16,555 bases of DNA. Origin: Candidatus Stramentimicrobium fermentans (lineage in GTDB: Bacteria > Atribacterota > Phoenicimicrobiia > Phoenicimicrobiales > Stramentimicrobiaceae). Numbering within the stretch: position 1 is the stretch's first letter; every line of letters starts with the position of its first letter. The notes below the pieces were generated by a model, which was not told the DNA's origin, made no database searches, and worked only from the letters and a program-made list of their open reading frames with translations. Below, piece after piece: positions 1 to 6,695 of the stretch. Both the position numbers and the translations under genes were made by a program. The stretch spans positions 1-16,555 of the forward strand of contig JAAYOB010000024.1 in the NCBI GenBank assembly GCA_012520575.1. Direction: 5' to 3'.

Positions 1-1
1 A

Positions 2-184
2 GAAGCTATAGAAAATGTATTGAAAGCTGCTAATGAAGCAAAAATTGCAGTCGGAATAAGCGCTAAAGATGCAATTGTAGCTCAGAAAAGAGTTCAGCAG
101 GGCTTCTTGTTTATACCTATTGGTAAGAATGATTTGAATTTATTTGGGTCGGCTTGCCGCAAAATCTTAAACGAGTTGAAATAA
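2..184 (+). CDS. HpcH/HpaI-type aldolase, C-terminal fragment
   Basis: Only the last 60 codons and the stop (182-184) are inside the window; the gene starts upstream. The frame reads through a helix rich in Ala, Lys and Glu, then GISAKDAIVAQKRVQQGF, FIPIGKND and a closing helix ending NELK. This is the arrangement of the C-terminus of class II HpcH/HpaI aldolases: a helix, a Gly strand, 'A..G..f..ig.D', then a final helix. Members cleave or form 4-hydroxy-2-oxo acids using a divalent metal, giving pyruvate and an aldehyde. The metal and substrate residues lie upstream and cannot be checked. A citrate-lyase-beta relative is possible. The gene is followed by a 374-base gap, so it is probably not closely coupled to the transketolase downstream. 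Confidence 0.6.
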   Translation, partial: EAIENVLKAANEAKIAVGISAKDAIVAQKRVQQGFLFIPIGKNDLNLFGSACRKILNELK

Positions 185-558
185 AAATTAATAATAATCT
201 TACCCTTTTGAACAGAGCGAAATTTTATTAAATTTGTTTTATTTAATGTCTTTAATTTTATACCTTTAATGATCTTTGAAGCATTTAAAGTAATTAACAA
301 TATTAAAAATATTGTTAAGCAAAGAGGAACATAAGATGAGAACAAGAAGGTTATATTAGATAAATTGAAAAGTTGGGATAATTTGATAGATTTTATAATT
401 TGTTTTTCCATAAGCAAAAATTTAGAATTGTCTGAAATATTTTATTATTAGTGCATATTATTAATTGTACTAATTATAAGTTTAGGTCAACATAGTTTTA
501 TATTGTTTTAATAAGAAATATAACTTAAAATAATTAATAGCCAATTAAGGAGGCAATC
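185..558 (+). other. AT-rich intergenic region upstream of the transketolase
   Basis: This stretch of 374 bases holds no convincing gene. It contains a perfect 11-base inverted repeat at 294-318 (listed separately), a consensus-like -10 hexamer TATAAT at 394-399 with a poor -35 candidate TTGGGA at 373-378 (spacing only 15), and a Shine-Dalgarno AAGGAGG at 547-553 that serves the ATG at 559. In DNA this rich in A and T, -10-like hexamers occur often by chance, so no promoter is called. I see no hairpin plus T tract that would terminate the aldolase gene. Confidence 0.6.
294..318. repeat. Perfect 11-base inverted repeat with AAA spacer, possible operator
   Basis: The left arm is TTAACAATATT (294-304), the spacer AAA (305-307) and the right arm AATATTGTTAA (308-318). 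The symmetry is perfect and ends abruptly on both sides. It lies 240 bases before the transketolase start and 110 bases after the aldolase stop. No T tract follows, and an all-A/T stem with one G:C pair per arm would be a weak terminator. Binding by a dimeric regulator is therefore the more natural reading, but no regulator gene is visible in the window. Confidence 0.45.
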
Positions 559-2589
559 ATGCCAATTGTCGATTCCAAAACTGGGGAAATAAAAAAAGAT
601 TATTCACTGGAAGAATTAGTAGAAAAAGCAAAAGAGATGAGAGCTTACAGCATGGTTGCTATAACTGTAGCCGGCTCCGGCCATACCGGAGGGTCGCTCT
701 CTATTACAGACATAGCTGCCGCCTTATATTTAAAGCATATAAATCATGATCCCGCTAACCCAGAATGGAATGAACGAGATCGGGTTTTCTGGTCTATAGG
801 TCACAAGGCGCCGGTGATCTATGCTGCTTTAGGGTTAGCCGGCTATTTTCCCATTGCAGAGATGGTGAAATTGAGGAAACTTTGGTCCGGTTTTGAAGGA
901 CATCCCAATCGGTTTACGGTGCCGGGTATTGAACTTTCCAGCGGTTCTTTAGGGCAAGGTTTGGGAGTAGCGGTGGGCTGCGCTTTGAATGGACGCTTAG
1001 AGAAAAAAAATTACAAAGTGTTTTGTATCTTAGGGGATGGAGAACTGAATGAAGGTTCAGTATGGGAAGCGATTATGTCTGCCGCCCATTATCGGTTGGA
1101 TAATCTTATTGCAATCGTTGACCGTAACCGTTTACAGATAGATGGTCCTACCGAAGAAGTTATGAAATTGGAGAACTTGTCAGATAAATGGCAATCTTTC
1201 GGCTGGCAGGTACTGGAGGTGGATGGACATAGCATGGCAGAAATACTCTCTACCCTGAAGAAGGCCAGTGAAATCAAAGGGAAGCCCATAGTTATTATTG
1301 CCCATACTATCAAAGGTAAAGGCGTTTCCTTCGCTGAGAACGTGGTAGGTTACCATGGTATATGTCCTAAAGATGGGCTAACCGGTGCAGAATCACTAAA
1401 GGGAGCCTTACAAGATATTGATGCCCCAGGTTTTGATCAGAAAAAAGTGGATCAGTTGCTTAAAATCGCCTGTGATTATCAGGAAAAAGTAAATCGCCAA
1501 GTGGAAGAGTCACTGCCTAAATTCAGTAAAAATTACTGGTGGAACAGTGAAGATATAATGAGGGTCGAGATGATTCCTACCCGCAATGGTTTTGGAGATG
1601 CCATTGCAGAATTAGGGGAGTCATCAGAGGTGGTCACTTTTGGGGCTGATATAACAAGCTCAATCAAGATGGACCAGTTTTATGCTAACAACCCCGAGAG
1701 AAAAGAACGTTTTTTTCAGATGGGCATAGCAGAGCAGAACATGACCGTGGCAGCTGCCGGTTTTGCCAAAGAAGGCAAGACGGCTTTTATCGGCTCCTAC
1801 GGTGTTTTTGTTACAGGCAGAAATTGGGACCAGATAAGGACTACACTTTGTTACAATAATTTCAATGTAAAAATAGTCAATGCCCATGGTGGATTGTCGG
1901 TCGGCCCGGACGGTGCAACCCATCAAGCCCTGGAAGAAATTAGCAACATGTATTATCTGCCCAATATGCGTATTATTGTTCCTGCTGACTCCATTGAGAC
2001 TAAAAAAGGTACTTTCTATATTGCTAATATTCCGGGACCGGTAACAATTCGTTATGCTCGGGAGGCCACGCCGGTTGTTACAACTAAACATACTCCTTTT
2101 CAATTTGGTATTGCGAATATTATCCGCTTCAGAGCAGAAAAAGAAGATTTTGTGGAAGCTTTTGAAACACAACTAAGTACAGAATATCAGAATGAGGAAG
2201 AAGATATTGCTCTGATTGCCTGTGGTCCCATGGTTGCGGAAGCTATGAGGGCTGCTTATATTCTTAAAAAAGAATTAAATTTAGAGTGTAGGGTAATAAA
2301 CATACATACTGTTAAACCTATTGATAAAGAGGCTATAATCAGGGCTACTCAGGAAATAGGAGTTCTGCTTAGTGTAGAAGAACATCAGAAGGGTGGGTTT
2401 GGTAATATTGTGGCAGGAGTGATTGCTACCGAAAAAAAAGCTTATAGTGTACCTTTTCTTTTTGATATGATGGGTGTAAATGATGAGTTTGGGTTATCCG
2501 GAGCCCCCTGGGAATTGCTAAAAGTATTTGGTCTGACTGCCGAGCATATAGCGAAAAGAGCTATAGAACTATATCACAGCAAAAAATAG
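559..2589 (+). CDS. tkt: Transketolase, single chain with split-type N-terminal sequence
   Basis: Encodes 676 residues. It is a thiamine-diphosphate enzyme that moves a two-carbon ketol unit between sugar phosphates in the cytoplasm. The pyrophosphate domain carries GSGHTGG (H42), SIGHKAP (H82), SSGSLGQG and the metal/ThDP motif GDGELNEG at 159-166 (D160, N164). The pyrimidine domain follows a linker at about 300-335 and has the catalytic glutamate in GIAEQNM (E392), then HGGLSVGPDG (H443) and GATHQ (H455). A C-terminal domain follows to the end. The start is set by AAGGAGG at 547-553. Motifs such as SSGSLGQG, DRNRLQIDG and KGKGVSF are typical of two-subunit transketolases, yet both halves are one chain here. 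It may use an unusual acceptor, as its neighbours are catabolic rather than pentose-phosphate genes. Transketolase is near certain over DXP synthase. Confidence 0.95.
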   Translation: MPIVDSKTGEIKKDYSLEELVEKAKEMRAYSMVAITVAGSGHTGGSLSITDIAAALYLKHINHDPANPEWNERDRVFWSIGHKAPVIYAALGLAGYFPIAEMVKLRKLWSGFEGHPNRFTVPGIELSSGSLGQGLGVAVGCALNGRLEKKNYKVFCILGDGELNEGSVWEAIMSAAHYRLDNLIAIVDRNRLQIDGPTEEVMKLENLSDKWQSFGWQVLEVDGHSMAEILSTLKKASEIKGKPIVIIAHTIKGKGVSFAENVVGYHGICPKDGLTGAESLKGALQDIDAPGFDQKKVDQLLKIACDYQEKVNRQVEESLPKFSKNYWWNSEDIMRVEMIPTRNGFGDAIAELGESSEVVTFGADITSSIKMDQFYANNPERKERFFQMGIAEQNMTVAAAGFAKEGKTAFIGSYGVFVTGRNWDQIRTTLCYNNFNVKIVNAHGGLSVGPDGATHQALEEISNMYYLPNMRIIVPADSIETKKGTFYIANIPGPVTIRYAREATPVVTTKHTPFQFGIANIIRFRAEKEDFVEAFETQLSTEYQNEEEDIALIACGPMVAEAMRAAYILKKELNLECRVINIHTVKPIDKEAIIRATQEIGVLLSVEEHQKGGFGNIVAGVIATEKKAYSVPFLFDMMGVNDEFGLSGAPWELLKVFGLTAEHIAKRAIELYHSKK

Positions 2590-2608
2590 GAGAAAATAGA
2601 ACTTAAAA

Positions 2609-2986
2609 ATGAAAAAAATTTTAATAGAAGTAGATAATATTAAAGTAAGAGCGAAATTGAATGACAGTACAACGGCTGAAAAGATATGGGATTTATTGCC
2701 TCTGGAAGGAAAAGTAAATACCTGGGGCGATGAGATATACTTTTCCATCGGCGCTAAAATTGACTTGGAGCAAGGTGCGAGCGCTGTTGTTTCCATAGGG
2801 GATTTAGCTTATTGGCCGCCGGGAAATGCTTTTTGTATTTTTTTTGGAACAACTCCTGCTAGCATTGGTGCTGAAATAAGGGCAGCCAGTGCCGTTAATA
2901 TTTTCGGTCATATTATTGGTGATTATGAAGCGTTTAAAACGGTTAAGCCGAGTACAAGTATTATAATTACAAAAATCACCAATTAA
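2609..2986 (+). CDS. Cyclophilin-like fold protein (TM1367 family)
   Basis: Encodes 125 residues with no signal peptide or membrane segment. The sequence matches the small bacterial cyclophilin-like family typified by Thermotoga TM1367: LNDSTTAEKIWDLLP near residues 18-32, WGDEIYF near 39-45, and GDLAYWPPGNAFCIFFG near 64-80, which is the family's best-marked block. These proteins have a cyclophilin beta-barrel but lack the usual peptidyl-prolyl isomerase active site, and their role is not established. The gene begins 19 bases after the transketolase stop, with AGGAGA at 2588-2593 overlapping that stop codon, so the two are probably co-transcribed. The Shine-Dalgarno to ATG spacing is long (about 15). 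Family assignment is firm; function is unknown. Confidence 0.82.
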   Translation: MKKILIEVDNIKVRAKLNDSTTAEKIWDLLPLEGKVNTWGDEIYFSIGAKIDLEQGASAVVSIGDLAYWPPGNAFCIFFGTTPASIGAEIRAASAVNIFGHIIGDYEAFKTVKPSTSIIITKITN

Positions 2987-3071
2987 AAAAGAAAAAAGGA
3001 GGGGATAAAAGGATAAAGTTTCGTTGTTCCCTAGGTTCCATTTAAATGATTAAAGAAAGGATTCTAATTAG

Positions 3072-4022
3072 ATGAAAAAAAATATTGTTTTATTGTTAAT
3101 TATTTGCTCACTATTTGTTTCAATAAATGGGTTTGCAACAGAGAATTATCCTACAAATCCGATAAGAATAATTATTCCCTTTAATCCCGGCGGAGGATCA
3201 GACATACTTACAAGAGCCGTTGATAAATATTTAAATCTTGAACAACCGCGTGTTTTAATTTATATACCAGGTGCCTCAGGGTTGCTTGGAGCCATGGAAA
3301 CACTTAAAGCACAACCGGATGGCTATACCATACTTGCACATAATTCTAATAATATTGTTGCACAATATCTTTCGGATGCAACAGATATTATGTTATGGAG
3401 AGAGCTTGAACCCATTTGTGATATAGTTATGGACCACACAGTCCTAACCACTAACAAGATGACCGGCTGGACCAAATTTGAAGATGCTCTGAATTATGCA
3501 AAAGAAAACCCCGGTAAACTGACATGGGGAGTAACTGGAGCAAGAGGTCTATCAGCAGTCAATATGCTAATGGTTCAGGAGGCAACTGGCGTAAAGTATC
3601 AAATGGTTCCTTATGATGGGGGGGCTGCTACAAGAACTGCTCTTTTAGGTGGACATATTGATCTGGAAACTACTACCGTTTCAGATGCTCGCGCTGTTAT
3701 AGAAAGTGGAGACGCAATCCCGTTAGCGGTACTAGACGATACAAGATCTCCTTTTTTACCGGATGTGCCAACATTACAGGAAATCGGTTATGATGTTTTG
3801 GCGTTTCAACCTAGATCATATTATGCACCCCCAGGTACACCCGAAGCTATCATAAAAAAACTAGCTGCGGCGTTTGAAGAAGTTTCTAAAGAAGAAGGTT
3901 TTATTAAAGATATGGAAGAATTATATTTAGTTGTACGATTTAGAGGCCCAGAAGGTTCAGGCCAGGTTTCTGAAGATATGTACAATGATTGGAAACCAAT
4001 ATTTGACCGCTATTTCCAGTAA
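3072..4022 (+). CDS. tctC: Tripartite tricarboxylate transporter substrate-binding protein (TctC/Bug family)
   Basis: Encodes 316 residues, normal for the family. Residues 1-22 are a signal peptide: MKKN, a hydrophobic core and a likely cut after GFA. There is no lipobox cysteine at the cut, so the protein should be soluble in a periplasm. The mature N-terminus has the family block IRIIIPFNPGGGSDIL (31-46), and later PGKLTWG, PYDGGAATRTALLGGHIDL and FLPDVPTLQEIGYD, all characteristic of Bug proteins. It should capture a carboxylate or related small anion and hand it to TctA/TctB. The start has AAAGAAAGG about 10 bases upstream. The rest of the transporter follows, but only after a decayed insertion element. 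The ligand cannot be predicted: Bug proteins bind many organic acids. Confidence 0.93.
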   Translation: MKKNIVLLLIICSLFVSINGFATENYPTNPIRIIIPFNPGGGSDILTRAVDKYLNLEQPRVLIYIPGASGLLGAMETLKAQPDGYTILAHNSNNIVAQYLSDATDIMLWRELEPICDIVMDHTVLTTNKMTGWTKFEDALNYAKENPGKLTWGVTGARGLSAVNMLMVQEATGVKYQMVPYDGGAATRTALLGGHIDLETTTVSDARAVIESGDAIPLAVLDDTRSPFLPDVPTLQEIGYDVLAFQPRSYYAPPGTPEAIIKKLAAAFEEVSKEEGFIKDMEELYLVVRFRGPEGSGQVSEDMYNDWKPIFDRYFQ

Positions 4023-4045
4023 CATATCTAAGTTTAAGCAAGAAC

Positions 4046-4067
4046 TCCCCACCCGTAAGGGTGGGGA
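4046..4067. repeat. IS200/IS605-type left-end stem-loop
   Basis: A perfect 9-base stem, TCCCCACCC (4046-4054) and GGGTGGGGA (4059-4067), closes a GTAA loop. It begins 24 bases after the tctC stop and ends 50 bases before the transposase start. G/C-rich hairpins of this form mark the ends of IS200/IS605 elements, where TnpA recognises them. No T tract follows, so it is not a typical intrinsic terminator, although a hairpin placed just after tctC could still protect or limit the transcript. Confidence 0.65.
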
Positions 4068-4117
4068 TGAGAACAAGTTCCTGTATCATCCGTACGCACT
4101 TTGATATAGACATAGGC

Positions 4118-4516
4118 ATGAAACTCAGAGATCGAGCCCATACTGTATACCATATAGTCCGGATAACACTTATCCACAGTGTGATACTCTTTAAAGTTGT
4201 CCAAGACTACCTCACAAGATAAAACTCTTAGAGGTAAGGGAATATTATACGGATTGGAGTTCTTAGAAACCGGCCGGCGTAGACTTTAATCACATTCACT
4301 TTTATATATTGAATATCTGCTTAAATACACAGTGAGTAAATAGTGTATCCTAAAGCACTGCGACAAAAGCCCAATTGCTTAAAGAAGGCCTGCTGGGACG
4401 ATAAAGGTATCTGAGCGAATGGTTATTCTGCCTTAACTGTCGGCATCAATGAGAAAGTCATACTGGCATGTAAGAAAAAGATACGGAAAAGACAGATTTT
4501 ATTAGTTGATGAATAG
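4118..4516 (+). pseudogene. tnpA: Broken IS200-type transposase TnpA (Y1 HUH family)
   Basis: Pieces of the transposase appear in order in all three frames. From ATG 4118, MKLRDRAHTVYHIV gives the family's N-terminal block, stopped at 4220-4222. A second frame from about 4222 has VREYYTDW and GVDFNHIHFYI, containing the His-hydrophobic-His metal motif (HIH, 4291-4299). A third frame from 4320 has LKYTVSK followed by a stop. The first frame returns from 4358 with LRQK, LKKACWDDKGI, a stop where Trp is expected, then ANGYSALTVGINEKVILACKKK and a final TAG at 4514-4516. The total span of 399 bases matches an intact gene of about 133 codons. The expected catalytic tyrosine, in the helix after GINEKVI, appears to be Cys. 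With at least three frameshifts and several stops it cannot make active protein. Confidence 0.8.
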
Positions 4517-4520
4517 GAGG
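4515..4520 (+). promoter_or_regulatory. Ribosome binding site deciding the TTG start of tctB
   Basis: AGGAGG lies five bases before TTG 4526. It overlaps the transposase-frame stop codon TAG (4514-4516). That stop is in the same frame as tctB, so no longer tctB protein is possible. The next in-frame ATG is at residue 21 and would remove most of the first membrane segment, which supports the TTG. Confidence 0.7.
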
Positions 4521-4525
4521 GTGTT

Positions 4526-5050
4526 TTGGTAAATATTAAAAATGACTTAATATTAGGTAGTGCAATTTTTATTTTTAGTCTTTTCATGCTGACGGAGAGT
4601 AAAAAAATTCCTTCGGGCATTCTTGACGAACAGATTGGTTTTGTTGCGAGTCCAAAAGGATATCTAATTGTTATTGCATCTGTGTTACTATTGCTATCTA
4701 GTATTTTATTATTAAAAACTATAAGAGCTATGTATTTAAATAAAGGATGGATTAAAACAAGTAAAGAAATATTTCTGCCCAAAGAAGTATTTATTTCGAT
4801 GATCTTATTATTATTTTTTGTTTCTACACTTAATATTTTTGGATTTTTTCTTAACAGTTTTATCTTATTAGTAATTACTATGACAATTTACTATCTGAAA
4901 GAAAAGAATGTGGATGTGAACAATAAGAAGCAGTTAGCCTCATTGATACTAAAGTTTTCTATATTGTCAATCATTAGCTTAATTGCAATTCAACAGGTTT
5001 TTGTCAGATTATTAAATGTTTATTTGCCTACCGGAATTTTAGGATTTTAA
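4526..5050 (+). CDS. tctB: Tripartite tricarboxylate transporter small membrane protein (TctB)
   Basis: Encodes 174 residues, close to the usual TctB length. Hydrophobic stretches lie at about 8-23, 46-64, 87-102, 104-124 and 139-160. The layout, and the C-terminal block VFVRLLNVYLPTGILGF, are those of the TctB (DUF1468) family. TctB pairs with the large TctA protein in the inner membrane and is needed for substrate transport powered by an ion gradient. It is read from TTG with a good Shine-Dalgarno just before it. TctB sequences diverge widely, so the assignment relies on topology, the C-terminal motif and position between tctC and tctA. The region upstream is a fossil insertion element, so the original tctC-tctB junction has been replaced and co-transcription may now be weaker. 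Confidence 0.85.
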   Translation: MVNIKNDLILGSAIFIFSLFMLTESKKIPSGILDEQIGFVASPKGYLIVIASVLLLLSSILLLKTIRAMYLNKGWIKTSKEIFLPKEVFISMILLLFFVSTLNIFGFFLNSFILLVITMTIYYLKEKNVDVNNKKQLASLILKFSILSIISLIAIQQVFVRLLNVYLPTGILGF

Positions 5051-5108
5051 AATAAGCGAGTTTTCTTTTAAATTCTTTTTATCAATATTTGCCATAATCT
5101 TTAACAAA

Positions 5109-5120
5109 AAGGATGGTGAT
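5109..5120 (+). promoter_or_regulatory. Strong ribosome binding site for the TTG start of tctA
   Basis: AAGGATGGTGAT is close to the full anti-Shine-Dalgarno complement AAGGAGGTGAT, and ends five bases before TTG 5126. An ATG overlapping this site (5129-5131 region) is out of frame. This supports TTG as the start, the second TTG start in this transporter. Confidence 0.65.
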
Positions 5121-5125
5121 AATTT

Positions 5126-6631
5126 TTGAATGTTCTGCTGGAGGGATTTAAGTTTTTTCTAAATGATCCTTATACAATTTTAATTCTCATTTTTGGTGTC
5201 TTTTTTGGCATAATATTCGGATGTATTCCCGGACTGACCGCCACTCTCGGAATAGTACTTTTAATACCCTTTACTTATGTGATGTCTGCAGAATTAGGAT
5301 TGGCATTATTGATCGGAATTTATGTTGGGGGAATTAGTGGGGGCTTGATAACTGCAATTTTAATCAATATACCTGGTACACCTTCATCCATGGTCACGTG
5401 TTGGGATGGTTATCCAATGGCAAAAAAGGGATTAGCAGGCAGTGCACTATCACTAGGCGTCTTTGCATCACTGGTTGGTGGCACCTTCTCCGCTCTTGCC
5501 CTAATTTTCATTGCACCTCCGCTATCTAAAATTGCATTAAAATTTGGAAGTTGGGAATATCTTTCACTTATGTTATTAGGGATGAGTGTTGTCATTATGA
5601 TGACAGCAGACAACCCTTTAAAGGGGTTTATATCAGCATTTATAGGCATTGCTTTAGCAATAGTGGGAATTGATACTATCTCGGGGGTTTCCAGATTAAC
5701 CTTCGGCTTTTGGCAGCTTCAGGCCGGCCTTGAAGTGGTAGCTATTTCCATGGCTTTTTTTGCTGTCAGAGAAATGCTTGTACAAGTTAAAGGTTTTTAT
5801 TTGCATTCAACTATAGAGCAAAGAACTATTGAGGACAAAATTCCATTAATCCCCGATCGTGAAACCTTGAGAAATACAGGCCCAGCTTTTTTAATAGGGT
5901 CAGTGTATGGGACAATAATCGGTATGCTGCCCGGTGTAGGGCAAACCACGGCTGCTATGTTAACATACAATGCTACCAGGCAAATTTCTAAAAGGCCTGA
6001 TGAATTCGGAAAAGGAACTCCGGAAGGCATTGTCGCTTCTGAAACAGCTAATAATGCAGTAAATGGGGGTGCTTTAATTCCGCTTCTGACTCTGGGCATA
6101 CCGGGTGATATGGTTACGGCAGTACTGATTGGTGGTCTTATGATTCAAGGTATTAGACCAGGCCCATTACTATTCAGAACTAATCCTACGGTTGTAGGAA
6201 CAATTATGGTAGCTTATTTTTTAGCAAATATATTCATGTATATTTTGGAACTAGGTTTTATGAGAGTATTTGTTAAAATAATTAAGGTACCTCTTTCTAT
6301 TCTTTTCCCAATAATATTAATTTGCTGCATAATAGGCGTATATGCTCTTAATAATCGTGTTGCAGATTTATGGATTTTAGTGATATTTGGAATTATCGGT
6401 TACTTTTTGACCGAATGTGACGTCCCCATGCCGCCACTGATTTTAGGGTTTGTATTAGGCCAAATGGTCGAAAGAACTTTTAGGACCGCAATGTATGCAT
6501 CAGCAGGAGACCTGTTAGATTTTTTAAACCATCCTATCGCTTTGTCAATACTAATTATTTCTGTAATACTGGTACTAAAACCGTACCTTCCGAATATAGT
6601 AAAAATATTTAAAAATCAAATACCGGGGTAA
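5126..6631 (+). CDS. tctA: Tripartite tricarboxylate transporter large membrane protein (TctA)
   Basis: Encodes 501 residues, the usual TctA length, almost wholly hydrophobic with many membrane segments. The first half has GCIPGLTATLG (32-42) and NIPGTPSSMVTCWDGYPMAK (81-100). The second half repeats the theme with GMLPGVGQTTA (266-276) and PLLTLGIPGD, the internal duplication typical of TctA. TctA forms the translocation path in the inner membrane and works with TctB and the TctC binding protein. The start codon is TTG, backed by a near-perfect ribosome binding site. It lies 75 bases after tctB, a gap with no terminator visible. The conserved loops are intact, so the transporter should be functional despite the insertion element upstream of tctB. 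Confidence 0.95.
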   Translation: MNVLLEGFKFFLNDPYTILILIFGVFFGIIFGCIPGLTATLGIVLLIPFTYVMSAELGLALLIGIYVGGISGGLITAILINIPGTPSSMVTCWDGYPMAKKGLAGSALSLGVFASLVGGTFSALALIFIAPPLSKIALKFGSWEYLSLMLLGMSVVIMMTADNPLKGFISAFIGIALAIVGIDTISGVSRLTFGFWQLQAGLEVVAISMAFFAVREMLVQVKGFYLHSTIEQRTIEDKIPLIPDRETLRNTGPAFLIGSVYGTIIGMLPGVGQTTAAMLTYNATRQISKRPDEFGKGTPEGIVASETANNAVNGGALIPLLTLGIPGDMVTAVLIGGLMIQGIRPGPLLFRTNPTVVGTIMVAYFLANIFMYILELGFMRVFVKIIKVPLSILFPIILICCIIGVYALNNRVADLWILVIFGIIGYFLTECDVPMPPLILGFVLGQMVERTFRTAMYASAGDLLDFLNHPIALSILIISVILVLKPYLPNIVKIFKNQIPG

Positions 6632-6695
6632 ATCTATAAATTGAAATAAAATATAAGTAAAATACCTTAATTTAATAGGGTAGATAGGAAAAAAT

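Larger units (their letters stand above)
4041..4516 (+). mobile_element. Decayed IS200/IS605-family element (IS200-like, tnpA only)
   Basis: The space between tctC and tctB is a fossil insertion element. It has a strong subterminal stem-loop (4046-4067) of the kind found at the ends of IS200/IS605 elements, and then a tnpA reading frame broken by several frameshifts and stops (4118-4516). There is no tnpB. Such elements move as single-stranded DNA, make no target duplication and lack terminal inverted repeats, so exact ends cannot be set from the sequence. I see no right-end stem-loop: tctB's ribosome binding site begins inside the transposase stop codon. The left edge given here is approximate. 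Confidence 0.75.

Noticed and set aside
335-451. A 39-codon open stretch on the + strand (DENKKVILDKLKSWDNL and onwards) in the gap before the transketolase
   Set aside because: It has no start codon at its beginning, no ribosome binding site in phase and no recognisable motif. A stretch of this length is not surprising, and the seven-codon ATG frame at 336 beside it is equally unsupported.
1660-2172. Long open frame on the minus strand opposite the transketolase
   Set aside because: It is antisense to strongly conserved coding sequence, has no homology I recognise and is best explained as a shadow of the transketolase frame.
4046-4067. The stem-loop as an intrinsic terminator of tctC or as the end of a tnpB guide RNA
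   Set aside because: No T tract follows, and what lies next to it is a tnpA remnant. No tnpB fragment was seen on either side.
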